Positions 26,482 through 40,084 of a DNA stretch of 64,000 bases are shown here, in pieces. The stretch spans positions 249,908 to 313,907 of the forward strand of contig NW_019773692.1 of the NCBI RefSeq assembly GCF_001039355.2, given 5' to 3'. Numbering within the stretch: position 1 is the first letter of the stretch; every line of letters starts with the position of its first letter. Position numbers and translations under genes: made by a program. The notes under the pieces are model-generated. The model saw nothing but the letters and a program-made list of their open reading frames with translations, had not been told where the DNA came from and ran no database searches. The DNA comes from Lingula anatina (lineage: Eukaryota; Brachiopoda; Lingulata; Lingulida; Lingulidae).

Positions 26482-29400
26482 CCTGTTGAAATGATGCTGT
26501 TAAATACAAAAAAGTAGAAATAATGACCATTATTTATCGCCATTTCGATAAGCGGTCTTGGCAGACATCTAGGCATCAATTATTTGGGGCAGAAGGACTC
26601 AGTGAGTGCCTCACTCCATGTACTACCGTCCACTGCAATCAACGACTGAAGGATTAAGTTTATGCATTATCCGACGCATCAGGGGTTGCAACTTACACTA
26701 TATAATTATCGGGGGGAAATTTTTCTATTTGTTTAAATATTCAGTATTGTCTATAAGAAGTTTTTATTAAGATATTCAGCAGTTTTCGATTACCTCTCAA
26801 GACGAGCTCAAGACCTGTCCAAATACACAGTTACGATACGCTCCATGACTTAATGTGTTGACAGTTGACAGAGGTACATGTCCCATTATAATAGCAGTAT
26901 GACAACACCTTGAACTGAAATATATTCTATGTGGACCAGCTTTCAGTCATGGTCATCTTTGGGGCAAGCTGTTCCCTTTGCTCACGAATCCTAGAGATTT
27001 CTGGTATCAAAAACCTGAAACTGATTGCAGTATTTCATGCAAGGACAACAGCGGGTCTATTTTAGAAAGTTCTGCGTTAATTTTTAATTCTATGCTATAA
27101 AGTTTCGACTTGAATCCTGCACGTAATGGACGAAAGTTCCATCAGAACCAGACAACACTCTCGTGCTTGTTACCATAGCAACACAGCAGATTAATTTATT
27201 TTTATTAAACTTTATTTATCGATGGCAAAACAATGTTAAATATAAAACGTATCTTCCCCGTGGTCATCTCACGCACTATATGTGTATATGTCACTTCAGT
27301 CTTCCTGTTAAGAATGTCACTGGCCTGGTGACCTTTTGTCAACAATTTTTGTTCAAACTCTTTGTTTTCAACACAATTCCCTAGACATCTCTGGCTGTGT
27401 ATCTTTTAATATACTACAAATGTCAGCATTTAAATGTCATGACAGTCCCATGATGTGACACCCGGAAGCTCAGTTTGGAGTTTACTTGAGAATCTATTCG
27501 TGTTCTTGTACGGAAGTGAATCTCCAATTTACATCTTAAACTAAGGGTAGTATAAAGACTATCAAGGAGAGATAGAGCCAGAAGTAAAGTATATCTTACA
27601 GTGGGAGGAGATGACATCTACAGGTTTTGCCAGAACATCTTTTCTAATAAAAAGTGCCCCTCGTGGACTGCCATTGCCGGTCATATAGCAATTCTAGCGT
27701 CCCTGGGCAGCTCTTACGTCTGATTAATGTCATCAATATCATTAATATGTACATTTCATCAGTACTTATCTATAATTTCATCTTTCGTTTCTTTTCGTGG
27801 GATATGGGATATCTTGAAGGATATCATTTTTGAAAATGTATACTCGACGACATCGGCTCAGTACATAAGGTCAAAGAATAAATTCTAGCAGGTGAAAACA
27901 TTTCCTGGCTCAACCTTCTTCTAATTTATTTATACCAGCATGCTGTAATATGCGTGTAATCGGTGTTGACACGATATCAAATGAGAAGCAATAATTAACG
28001 ATCTCAGAAGGTGAGGAAGTTACTGCCTAACACATTGCCTTATGTAAGACTGGACGTGAATGGAACAATAACAATCAGTGCTTTTTTTCATTAGTATCAT
28101 TATTATTTACTTCGTGTTCATTACATAACATATTTCAATTAAAGCAGTACAAGTTTCCTGATATCAGCCAAGGGAAATATTTAGTTATTTGCGTCAGTCA
28201 ATATAATCTCCAGCCAATCGTAAAAAGATGAGCTCTAAAACTAACCCATGCCCTCTATGACGGCTGATCTAAGCCCTTTGTGACGGTAGAAAAGTCCACC
28301 AGTGTTTATGACACAGATAGACTTGCACCCCATTTCCATAGATTTTAAGATCGATCTATCCCTGTGGGGAGTCTCACCAGATTACTGTCAGCTTGGCCGG
28401 CTTAAGCGTCTGTCCCGCCTACTAAAAGCTGTAAGGGGGTAATTAACTATGGTGCCCGCTCGGCTGACTGCAATTTAGCGTGAACCCCCAGGGAGTTAGG
28501 TCGATCTAAATCTTAATCTTTAGATCGATCTAAATCTCTGGGAAAGCACCCCAAGGGTGAACATTATTTGACTGCTACTGGAAAGCTGAACGCTTTTAAC
28601 GGCAGTACACGGGACCTACCTCTGCCGCCGTGTGCACGTGTTAGCGACACCGTCAGGGAATATGCTACAAAATTTTTATGTAGATTCTGAAACATTATAC
28701 CAAGACTCGTCATTTATATTTAAATTCATTTATATATTTGTAAGCATTTCCCGTCTCTACCTCTAAGTAAAGAAGATGCCGTTCATGCAAGTGTCACAGT
28801 GGCACAAAGGCACAGATTGTGGTAGAGGGGATTTGTCTCAACCAATGCATTTTCACCAGTAAGAAGAGGTAGAGAGAGCTATTGGGAGAGATGGCAGAAA
28901 GAGAGAGGGAGGAGGTACAGACTTTGAAGCTACATAATATCTATTAATACTTTCCCCGTTGTTTTCAAATGATCACTTAAAAATCACTTTTCTTTCTTTT
29001 TTGGGCTGTGTGCAAACACAAAATCAGTTTAACGCATGCATTATACAAATTAGAAAAATGGTTCAAGTCTCGGTAGTGAGGCACTTACCAAATCTCAGTC
29101 TGTTATTAACAGTAAGGTGAACAAGAGTCAAGTCCTTTCCATTAGTTATCAGTAAACAAACAAATATAGTTATCAACAGCATGGGTCGTTTATTAAATTA
29201 AAAACGAGGTCGTGTATATTGATTGACGTAACTGCAACCATATGAAAATGGGTCATAGACACGTAAACATAAACATGTTTATGTTGATGCATATAACAGA
29301 CAAAATAATAAAAAAATACTTAGTTTTTGTTCGAATTTCATACACAATGAACCTCATACGTGTGTTATGATCGTGATTCGTGATTGTCTGGTTGTGGTAA

Positions 29401-30144
29401 AGTCACAGGTATCGAAATATAATACTATGTACGTGTATTGTACGTCACTGCAGCCAGAAGCCACAGTTGAAAATTGGCGCAGCACCCTCCCCCTCCCCCC
29501 CGCCCCCTCCCAACCAGCCACCAACAGGGGGTTCAGATCACCCCAGATCCAGTCTATCATTACAATAAATTACTGATAATGAAAAACGAGGCATTCTTCT
29601 GTCTCAACTTAGCTACGGTTGTGTACATAAAGTACTTTTCACTTTATACCGGCATATTTACCCTATACTTTGTCTTTGGGGTTGTGGTCTACTCAATGTG
29701 TTATAAAAATCAGTGTTGGGATTCTAACATTACATTCAAGCAAAATACGAATCGTACATTGAAAATAAAAACACACAAGCAAAAATTGGTGGTGAAAAGG
29801 TGTTGAAAAGGCGAAGATTGGAGGAATTTTGTTGTATTGTATTGAAAATAAGAATTGTTTACCTTGTGTTGTCTAGATAGTTTCTTTAAAGTACCTGAGA
29901 TCATCAAATACAAATATAATGTCAAGTACATTGAGCAAATAACAAGCAATAATCTACAATTTTGTACAATTCAAATAGCCAATGAATATTGATAAATAAT
30001 AATTGAACAATACAAGTAAGAAAATAAGTTAATGTAATGTTCAAGGGCGGATCTTTGGATTTAGCAGATATCTAAAAGATAATTAATGAAAATCATGTTA
30101 TGTCTAAATTTTCTTATATTCATCCACCCACATCTGGACATTTT
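25657..30144. other. Intergenic stretch between PRKG1 and the death-domain gene
   Basis: No coding exon is recognised. The first few hundred bases right of 25,656 should contain the alpha-type PRKG1 5' UTR and promoter; no TATA box is obvious. A long (ATT)n tract lies at 26,411-26,480. Repeated GATCGATCTA-type words cluster near 28,348-28,540. The left side of 30,144 is the 3' UTR of the death-domain gene; no canonical AATAAA on the minus strand was found close to its stop. Confidence 0.5.
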
Positions 30145-30838
30145 TCACACTAAATAGTCGCAGTAATCGTAGGTGAGCTTTGGTTTGAGCATGTCATTCC
30201 CCACCCGCAGTTTATCAAATCTCTCCACCTCTTTATAGAATGGGATAAGCTGCTTGTCCATAAACTCCGGATATTCCTCAGGGGTTGGACGTTCTTCAGT
30301 GGGTGGATGCAACTCCAGATTCACATCTTGAACGAGGTCAAACCGTTTAATCTTGGCTAGAGTATCGAGAAGGTCCTGGGCACGTGCTCTCGTGTGATGA
30401 CGTCGCCAGCGCTGGAGACTGCGTAGTGCGCGATCTTCCGTGAGATCTCGAGGAACACCGTGAGACAAGTCATGGATGTCTGCTTCTATCTGTGCGTTTC
30501 CCCTGGGCGGGATGAAAGGGAGGTTCCTGTATAAGGTCATCCAGTCGTTACCAATATGGTTGGCCACGACGTGAAAAGCTCTCTCGAGGGGGCCTACATC
30601 TGCAAGGAAAGAAAACGTAAACGTGTCGTCACAATTAAGGTAATGGGTAATCAAAAGTAAAATTAATTTTTGTTTGACTACAATCAAAGATCAATACTTT
30701 TTCATTGAAAAAAACAATAATGATGATGATTTCTTTTCAATAAACTCATCAGGTTAAATACTGTAAGCTGATAGAGCAATACACCGTTAAACTTTCCTTT
30801 TCCATCCACTCCAATTTACCTGGACGTTCTTTTTCTCT

Positions 30839-30872
<34 letters not shown>

Positions 30873-32335
30873 GTGTAACAGCTAACAGCAACTTCTAATT
30901 TCGCTCGATTTTTACAATCTTTATCATGTAAGAATTGCAGAAACATGTTTTTTTAATATAGTACATCAAAATCACCTTCTTTGTCCATCTTTGACCGCCC
31001 CCCTCTTCTGTCCAAGTCATAGAATATCCTCTGTAGGACACTGACACTGGTCTTTTGGATAACAATTTGTTTGATCATAGCAATAGTCCTCGTCACATTG
31101 TTACAACTACTCTGAAGTTTTGTTTTTTCCTTCTCAGCAGCTGCAGTCTCTGCGGCAAGTTCATTTATTCCGCCATTAGCGTTCTGTAAGGCTTCTCGTC
31201 TCTCGTTGATCCACTTTAATTTACTGTGAACGTGGTCCAGTCTCTTTTTCATGGCGGGCAACGTCTCGTAAATGTCTCTGAGTTCGAGGTTGAGCTGGTC
31301 CCACGTTTCATTGAGCACCTCTGTGTTCATACCGGCCGCGTTCCTCCGGAGCTCGTCGCGTCTGAATTCTTTAATATCGAGCTCCAGCTGCATCTCGTTG
31401 GTGTCGTTGCCCAGATATTCCTCCTCAACTAACAGAGCATCCTCCTTGGCTTTAAGAGATTCTAGTTCGTTTTCCAGAGCCCTTGACTGATTTTCCTTTT
31501 GATGAACTTTGTACGAGGCTTGATAGCTCTTTTCTTGAGCTTGCTTTAAGAGTTTCGTCAGAGAGGCAAGTTTGCGTTCAGAATCCGCCAAATCGTTCTT
31601 AAGGTAACCGACGAAATTCTCGTCCGCTTTGATCCACGAATTGACTGTGCTGCATGCGACTCGTACGTTCTCGCAAGCGTCAGGAAAGAGAAGAAGAAAA
31701 GGCAAGTGTGAGCATTCATAACGAGCACCTAATTCTTTGGCATATGTCCCCATCAGCCCGGGTGTCACCCCATACGCACTTTTGTAACTTTCAGAGGCGC
31801 TGACAATGTTATTCAAGCATTTCTTGATAGTTTTCGACCACTCACCGCGCATGCGCGTGTAGTCTGTGGCCGTCCCCAAATGGGGGTCTGTTTCAGGATC
31901 ATAGAAACTGAGACAATATTTCTCTAAATATCCCAGAATTTTAACCACCTCGTCCGTCAAAGGTTTGAATTTTCCAGGCATGTATTCCAACACTTTCAAG
32001 TGACATTCTTGCATCTTAGAGAGACAAAACCTATCCACTTTAAAAACACTGCGAGGATTTGCTCCTCGCTTAAGAACATCTTGAATTAACAAAGCAGATC
32101 GTAGTTCAGGCAAATCAAAAGTGCTAAGAACGCTGTTCAATGGTTTTAACCACTTTCTTATCTCGTTGCCTGGGTTCTTTCCAAATCCATAGTAAGCCTT
32201 CTCTAATGTCGCCAAATTCTCTATCACTACTTTCGTGTGCTGTGTTAAGATCTTCCGTAGCGTTGCCAGGGATTTGGGAGGTCCTTTTTCTAGCTGACCG
32301 ATGTCGCTTCGACTTTTTCGAGAGAAGAACGGCAT
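30145..32335 (-). CDS. Coiled-coil and death-domain protein, two coding exons
   Basis: Coding exon 1 is 32,335-30,976 and exon 2 is 30,599-30,145. The donor follows GAAG (GTGATT) and the acceptor is TTTCCTTGCAG. Phases match (1 and 1), joining ...MDKE-D-VGPLERAF, and give 604 residues. The ATG at 32,335 begins MPFFSRKSRS; the in-frame TTG upstream is ignored. Residues about 1-230 are predicted helical and not recognised. Residues about 245-425 are charged, heptad-rich coiled coil. Residues about 455-545 form a death domain: LERAFHVVANHIGNDWMTL for helix 1-2, then ALRSLQRWRRH and LLDTLAKIKRFDLVQDV for helices 4-6. A 55-residue Pro/Glu-rich tail ends in a Tyr-rich DYCDYLV. Death domains assemble apoptotic or NF-kB signalling complexes. 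There is no signal peptide or membrane segment, so it is probably cytosolic. A possible 5' UTR acceptor (TTTCTTTATAG) lies near 32,590. Specific function unknown. Confidence 0.88.
30842..30870. repeat. Poly-T (poly-A on the gene strand) inside the death-domain gene intron
   Basis: A run of about 29 T on the plus strand lies within the 376-bp intron between the two coding exons. It is preceded by a short CTCTCTCT stretch. Confidence 0.9.
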
Positions 32336-33320
32336 AGTTTCCTTCAAGTCTCTGCTGTGCGAGTGCTATTTCTGGGCGCTTACCGTCGACATGCTACTTC
32401 TCTGGTGTAAATCTTCGCATGCTACTTGAAGGAAACTAGATCTCCTTGCCTTTTTGACAACGACGTAAAGGCCACGAAATCCTTCTCTTCTACTTGAGTC
32501 TCACGAAAGTCAAAAGGAATTTTTGTAACCTTTTTTAATTGATCCTCGTAAGTTTGTATATTTCACTTCACCTCTTCATTCTGCTCACAACCTATAAAGA
32601 AATACAAGAAAACGCAGCGTAAACAGGAGCGCCATCGCAAGGGAGAATTGTTGTTAAGGTACAGGTGACAAAAAGTCTCCAAATTCATTACAAATCTTGT
32701 GTTACTTTGTCGGTCTTAAAATAACAATTGTTGTAAATGGTTAAGAAGTTGGTGTACCGTAAATATTTACAATAATAATAGAAATGCTCCCAATCCGTGG
32801 CGCTTCCATTGATGTTACCTGGTGCGGTAAATACACCTATTGATGGTCACATAGAGCCCCCCACTCCCGCCTGCATACAGCTCTACTATGTAAGTGACGT
32901 ATTCTGGATAGGCGGAGTAAGAAACATTTAGATCAAAACTATACTCGATTACTCTATTGAAAATGTTCATTACGTCCATATTACATGAATTCAGTATAGA
33001 TTGCATAACAAAGTTATCATAATTTCTGAGCCAGATTATATCTCTATTTCAAGGTTATAGTATTGAATGGGTCATTTAACACCTCGGACAATGGCTATGT
33101 ATGAAGTTCACCTCTTATTAGCACACTTAATCATTTCATACTGTACATATCACGACATATATGGCGTGTAGCCAGCTGTGGTCAACCACAAACTCTGGTC
33201 TAAGACTCCCGCCAGTCAATTGACATTTAGACGTTAAACGGTGGGCGGCTACGGATAATTTCATCTGAAACTTTTTTAATTTTGTAATTTTTTCAAGAGT
33301 GAATATATTCAATTATTATG

Positions 33321-33364
<44 letters not shown>

Positions 33365-36300
33365 GTTATGGTTGATCATTTCCTACACTTCGGTTTTATA
33401 TTTTATTTGACATTATTGCCATCGATCTTGATCAGCACAGATCTGCCAGTGATCACGTGCGAGAGAGCACGCATGCCCGTAAAACATTTTGATAGTTTAA
33501 ATTTAGTAGCCCAAGTTTGTCTTTAGCAAAGTAAATCTCATGAAACCATATCCCATGTTTCCATCCTTTGTAATGGCCATGTTTCCATTGTCAAGATACA
33601 CCTCTGATATGAATTTAATGCAATTGTAATGAAGACAAGCGGGGTCTAGTTTCAGGTAATAGTTGTATTTATCGTTCTTATGGTATTGACCAGTATGGAA
33701 AGGACCCTTGTTGTTGCTTGATATGAAACCATGGATCTGACTTTGAAGTTAAGTTGAAAGATTGACTACATATATCTGGTATCGGTGTTTTCTAAATATA
33801 ATGTCCACTGGTCCGAAATGAAACCTGAACCCGGGGTATGGGACCATTGACAAAGCCGCCTCTCCTTTATTGGGAGAGGTATATCAAGCGTAAAAAGTCA
33901 ACTTTGAAATTTACCACATTATTTGAAAACAGGATCAAGTTGGTCAGTAGGTTGAAAATAGAATAGCAGTAAAACAAATATACATTGACCGTTGCAATAA
34001 AGTCACTCAGACTAGAAGTTGGTATCTAACCAATATACATCGATAGCACAAAAAACTGACCCCGTGTCTACAATATTGTCTACAATGTCTACAAAACTGG
34101 TGGTGTGGTTGATAGAGAGTTACAGGTGAATCTGTAGGCTACTTCTGTGCTTATATTGGTCACATATTTCTCATCAGACGCACTGCATTTTTTTTTATTC
34201 AGAAAAAAAAACATCCTTTACTTTTATCCAGTACTTTACATTGGAAACAGCAAACTTTCAATTAAACAATTATTTAAATAAAGATCCCTGTAGTAAATTC
34301 TTATTCTGCAAAACATGCATCAAAAAACAATAAAAACGGAACTTAAACGACTTCTAACTGTCAGTTGTACATTGTACATGTACCATATTCTCGCTTCTAA
34401 TTTACGGGCACTGCAATAGTTAATGTCATATTGAATAACTAGAGGACTTGACAATACAGTTCGTGATTTACCTCTTGCTTCTGTTCCCCTTTTACGAATA
34501 TTGGAAAACAACTAGAGTGGAACGCTCTTATGTGATCTAAAGAAATGTTTAAATGGCTATCAAAGGCAGGTAAATTACTCGTGACAACAAAATTCCAATA
34601 GCCAATCCACAGACTAATAGGATCCAATTGATCAATCTTACACACTCTGGCACAATTGATTTGCCACCTGATCCTTTGTTTGCAAAATGTCAAAATAAAA
34701 ATTGATCTCAGCAACCGATGTTAGATGCGGGCAGACGAACAGGTTGGGGGGGAGGGGGGGGGGCTCGTGTTCGAGAACAGCTGTAATATCCAAGAAGAAG
34801 CTTTCCCTTGATGAAGAATAGTCTCGTTCTTTGTCTCTCCGTAACCAAATATCCTAAAATTTTTAAACTGCTATAGTGATGCTATTAACCTACCTCGTAC
34901 AGGTACCCTCTTTAGCGACATCTACATACTCCTTGAACGGTAGATTGAATAAACAAGAACATGAGAATACCAAAAAAAATATCGGTTTTGGCTGAAATTT
35001 TAAAGCACGACAGAACAGCCTGAGGATGTTAAGTGTGCAAATACCATCGACAGAAACCAAAACAAGCAGGAAAATGTTGCTATGGGCGAGTGACGATTTA
35101 TTACGTTCTTACAGTTTGCACGGCGTTAAGTACTCGCACGTGTGGACAGCTGAAGTTATTACAGCAACTGAGACATGAGACGATAAAAAACCAAAACAAA
35201 TTAAATGAAACAACAGAATGAAAAGCCCATTAAAAATGTAATGCTGCACTTAATCTGTGTCGCTTTTTAAAGCATTTTTTTTCAACAGGCATCTTTAAAT
35301 TCAGAATTTATGACACAAAATAATATATAATAATTATATCAAAAAATCCACTTTTCAAATACTGTCGCTGTGTCGTAAAGATATATCTCCAATAAATGAA
35401 GTGGACATTTCAAAGGTGTCACTTAAACAAACGACGTATATTTCTACCATTGAAAATACGTCAAATTATAAATATTCTATTTCAATCAAAATTCAATTTT
35501 CTCTTCAAGCGCTTATATCATTTTGTCCTTTTCTTTCCCGACCCTATAGATGTTTTAGTCAGTTACAGAAAAAAGTTGAGATATTCAGTCCCCATTATTT
35601 AGTCCTCAAAATCCAATCCTCAGTATTCTGCCCTTAATATTTGCAGTTTACAACTTCACATTTTATCTCTGTTTGTTGAGCGTCAGACAACCCTCCCATC
35701 TCTGCCGCCAGCACTCTATGTTTGTAGTGTAAGGCTCCCCTTTTATTTGCCAGTTGCTTGCTACCAATTTTTCTTTCCCAACTTCCAGCCATTTTTTTGA
35801 CGCTATCCTTTCTCTTTTGTTCTTTAATTTTCCCAGTCAATTAAACGTCGGGCCATAATGCTCTATGTACGTCTGTCTTTCATTTTTGCCGAATAAATCA
35901 CTTATTATACATACATACATACAATAGAATGAGCTGAGTTTACGGTTACGCCAACAGTAGAACTAACGCGCTGTACAAAATTTAATAAAAAAAAAAAAGA
36001 AACTCCAGCTCCACTTTAACAGTGTATTACTTTCAACCTACCTTGTCCTCTCCCCTGTAGCGTCTGTCAGACTGCTATTTCTAATAACGTTATCAGTTGG
36101 TTTCAGATACCTCGCGGACATAGTGTATGTATTCTGTTTTACGTCAAAAATGATCGATTCTACAACATCGGGTGACTTAATTCAATAATTGACAGTGTCA
36201 CCGTGTCACCGTACTATTGACACTCACGACACCTTTGATACAGTCAGCTGGGAGACCGTGTTGATTTAGCCTCCCTGTCCAACGCTGCCCTTATAATAGT

Positions 36301-39300
36301 CTAGAGAATGTGGTTCGGACACACGGGTGGCGGTCAGCTGTCGTGTTAGCCCTAAGATTGCTATAGTTTACCGGGATCAATACCGTATAACACACACCAC
36401 AACGCCAGCTCTGATAAACCGCTGAAAGAGCGACATATCTGAACTTTCGATTACCTAAGCAAACCGGGTGAATTAGAAGGTTAATAAAACGCGTTATCGG
36501 AATTAATTCATTTATTGGGAAAACAAAAAGGAACCATTCATCATTCTTGACTGAAATTGTAATGATTTAGGCACATTTGGCATCTTGGGTTGCTCTAGCA
36601 ACAAGTACTGAGGAAGATTTATACACAAAAGTAGAATATTAATGTGTTATTTGAAAGGGTTAAGGCAACAAAACTGAACTATCCAACACATTTATTGCAA
36701 CACAGCTGTGGAACGTCTCCAATTAAGATGAGGCTTGTTCATAAATATTAGCGTTCAAAGAATCTATCTCTATACTTTTGGTACAAGAAAGATACCTTTT
36801 TCGTTAGATCGAAATCGATAAATGGAAAATACGATATAGTTTTTTAAATGTGCAGAAAGTTATAACCTTACATGAATCAATTTTCATAAGTCAATAAGTC
36901 GGTTTTTCTGCCGTTTCTGTGATTTCCAATTAAGCACTTGAATCTGTATTTCTCAAAGACTATAAAACATATGTCAATGTCCCACTGAGGTTGACAAGCA
37001 ACACCATGAGAAGAAATGCTATGGCATTAAAAAGGGATATCTTATATAAAATGAAAAAAACATCGGTGAGTTCTATTTACATTTCCTTCACTCGTTATGC
37101 TGTATGTGCATCAACTGCTTCAGCAGACGTCTCTATAGCTCAATAAACATCCAGCAATCATATGAGATAAGCTAACTTATGAAATAGCAAGAGTTACGAT
37201 CCAAATATAATTTATCTGATAATTAAAAAGATTAAACCATTATATATTTATCAATAATTCCGTGTACGTAAATCATTCCTGATTCCATACTTACGAGCCG
37301 AATTACTAATCTTCACCTTGTCATCTTACGCTATCCCCCATATGTTAGAATATCCATTATCTTCTGCCCACAGATCCAATTTAATTCATATGTATTTTCT
37401 CCTCGTAGCTGCCGGCTGACACTGGGTTGCCAACAACATATTCCACGCGGTGATAAATTAGAGCATGACATCAGTAAATAGGACGACAACATCACACTAT
37501 GTTACAGTCAAGGCAACAGCGTATAAGATTAGAAGTTGAAAGTGGGCAAACGTTTCTTTAAAAAGGTTTCGATAAGAGTTTACCTTAGAGTTAAGTGGAT
37601 TGCGTCAAAAGGTCGTCCAGATTAGACAGTCGTTATTGACTTAAGGCGCCAGAGGTCGCCACGAGCCAAGACGCGGTTGTCATTTACTATACAGGCTATC
37701 AAATCATTAGTTGAAACGTCTTCTCTGATGGATAATTAATACTGGCACATTTATAATAGATATTAATAAATACTGTCAGGTGTTTCTTGTCTAATGCAAT
37801 GCAATCAATGGAATCTGATAACAAAAATAAGATATTTTGTTTTAGCAGGGCATCTCTATCAAGTTATAGATCGTGTGGAGGAATCGTGTATAAGATACAT
37901 ATTGGCTTGAGATTAATCATATTTCTGGGTACTTACAGAATTTATCAACATGATATTGTTATCTTTAGTTTTTTATAACTGAAAAAAGCATAAAATATGC
38001 ATGTACAGGAGACCCAAGTTGTTAGACAAAAATAAACGGATGCTCTGATAATACTGGTAACTTTTATTTTAGGGTATATGACGACAGGAAGCTAATGGAG
38101 TAATGACATTGTGTAAAAGTCGCCAATTAACTGTGACTCTGGGTTTTTTACCCGTCCATTGTGTTCCCCCACCCACCAAAAGCCTCAATGCGGTGACTCC
38201 TGTACAGCATGGATCAGTGACAATGAGTAACAAGCCGATGACTTACCTTTCGCTGATAATTTCGGCTGCAAAGCCGGGCTTTCCCTCTGCAGACGTACCA
38301 ACTTTCTGCTCGTTTTAGTTGAACTTTCTCTGTGTTCCAATGTTCCCTGTGTAAGTGTGCTTAATATTCATCAACCTCCCAGGGTGCAGCCATTACCTTG
38401 ATTTACTATTAATACGTCGTTTGCAGTATTATGTTTTCGAGTCATTTTTCTCGTTGTGACTGAACCCTAGCCAAAGTTGGCCTAAAATGTGGTGTACTTC
38501 TTACATCGCCTCAGCAAGGACACAGAGCAGAGAGTTGAAATGGTTTCCATGTGACTTTGAACAATCTGGTAATATTTAGGCACGATATACCTTTTTAACA
38601 CGTTACTTCAGGTTAGACGTTTTGAATGCATGCCCCCTAGCGTGACTCTGGTTTATTTCACACACAATAATGCTACTTCACAAACAGTCACATTACAGGC
38701 GCCAGTAGCGTGCTTCACGCACAAAAAATAAAGACCGAAATTTGGTATTAGCTTTAAAACGTGCAAAACATGGCTTAGTTTAATTCTTAGCCCAATACGT
38801 GTAACCAAAACTAATATTTGAGTAAAACATTAGATTGGTCTTTTTATACGACAAGCACACTATTTTATTTTAATTGACGGCTTTTGATTATCTCAGGTAA
38901 ATGTAGGTGTTTAAAACAATATCAGCTTTCGGAGTTTTAACTCTAGGATATTACAAATATGTCTAAAACTCGATTTTTAGTTTTTTATACGTTAGAAATA
39001 AACAATATTGTATATAATACTCAATTAAGTTATATTTGTGAAACACGGACTAAAAATATACATTTGGAAGAGTTTTTCTACCTGTCCTGACTGGTACGGG
39101 TGGCAGGCTTTAGGCCGCCGCCTCCGTTGTCAAGCACCGTTACTATGGGGGCGGGGCAAGAATGGTTGTCTGCATTTGTACTATAATTAAGTGTCTCTGC
39201 TAAGGTAACTCCAAGATATTTATAAGACTTTTCATAATCAAGTGGCACTCCACCGCAATTAAACTGAAAGTTACTCCTTTCAACACCTGGTTTTCTAAAA

Positions 39301-40078
39301 TGTACGATTTTTGTTTTCTTTTGGTTAACAAATAAACTCCATTTATAAGACCACTCACTTAGCTTATCAAGCATAGCTTGCAAGTTTTCCTCAGTAGGAG
39401 CAATAAATACCACATAATCTGCATATAATAATATATCTATAAAGTTTTTCCTACTTCAACACCTTTCGAGATCCGTTTTATCTCTTGCGCTAAGTCATTA
39501 ATGTATAAGGCAAATAGGGTTGGTGATAGATTATCACCTTGTCGTATAAAATGGACAAAACAAGCCATATTTCCACATTGTGAACAGGAGTACAGATAAA
39601 TCCGGACGAAGAGAACAACCAATAATACAGGCAGCTCTATTTAATAAGGTAAGAACATGTATTCAGGTACAGTGCCTTCCAAAAAATGACAGTTGTAATA
39701 GGGGCTTGATACTTTTACATTCATTTTGATCTGGATAATGAGATTGAGTTTCATGTCCCTACACTGTATACATCTAAGGAGCAACATAACATGTAATATA
39801 TAGCCTAAGGTGAGGGTATTGTTCGAACAAATCTTTTAACTTGATAGTTTATCCTGTTTTCTTAAAGTCACCCCTTTTCAATTCCAATTTTTTATAAGCC
39901 GTCAATCATATTTTATTATTATTATTCTTATCATTATTATTATTATTATTTCTCGTGAAATGTGTCAGCGCTAAGCTGCCTTTTTTCAATGTTTAAATTA
40001 ATTTATTTTGATGGTTTATTTGTTTTTGTCCTCATATTTGAATGATTTAGAATAACTCACGATATCTATTAATTTCAG
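32336..40078. other. Region between the divergent death-domain and STING genes
   Basis: The left end holds the 5' UTR of the death-domain gene and the right end the upstream intron or promoter of the STING gene. No coding exon is recognised in between. Earlier STING exons, if any, were not seen. Simple repeats include (TTA)n at 33,318-33,364, a G-run at 34,744-34,763 and ATT-type tracts at 39,910-39,950. A LINE remnant on the minus strand is listed separately. Confidence 0.5.
39078..39622 (-). mobile_element. Degenerate LINE reverse-transcriptase fragment
   Basis: Minus-strand translation gives HFIRQGDNLSPTLFALYIND, the conserved RT block (RQGD-LSP-LF-L-IND). After a frameshift near 39,440 come LLYADYVVFIAPTEENLQ, then NQKKTKIVHF and YKYLGVTL, all standard motifs of non-LTR reverse transcriptases. 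The catalytic YADD is YADY here, and the frame is broken at a TAG, so it is inactive. It is truncated on both sides and lies in the opposite orientation to STING. Confidence 0.85.
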
Positions 40079-40084
40079 TTCACG

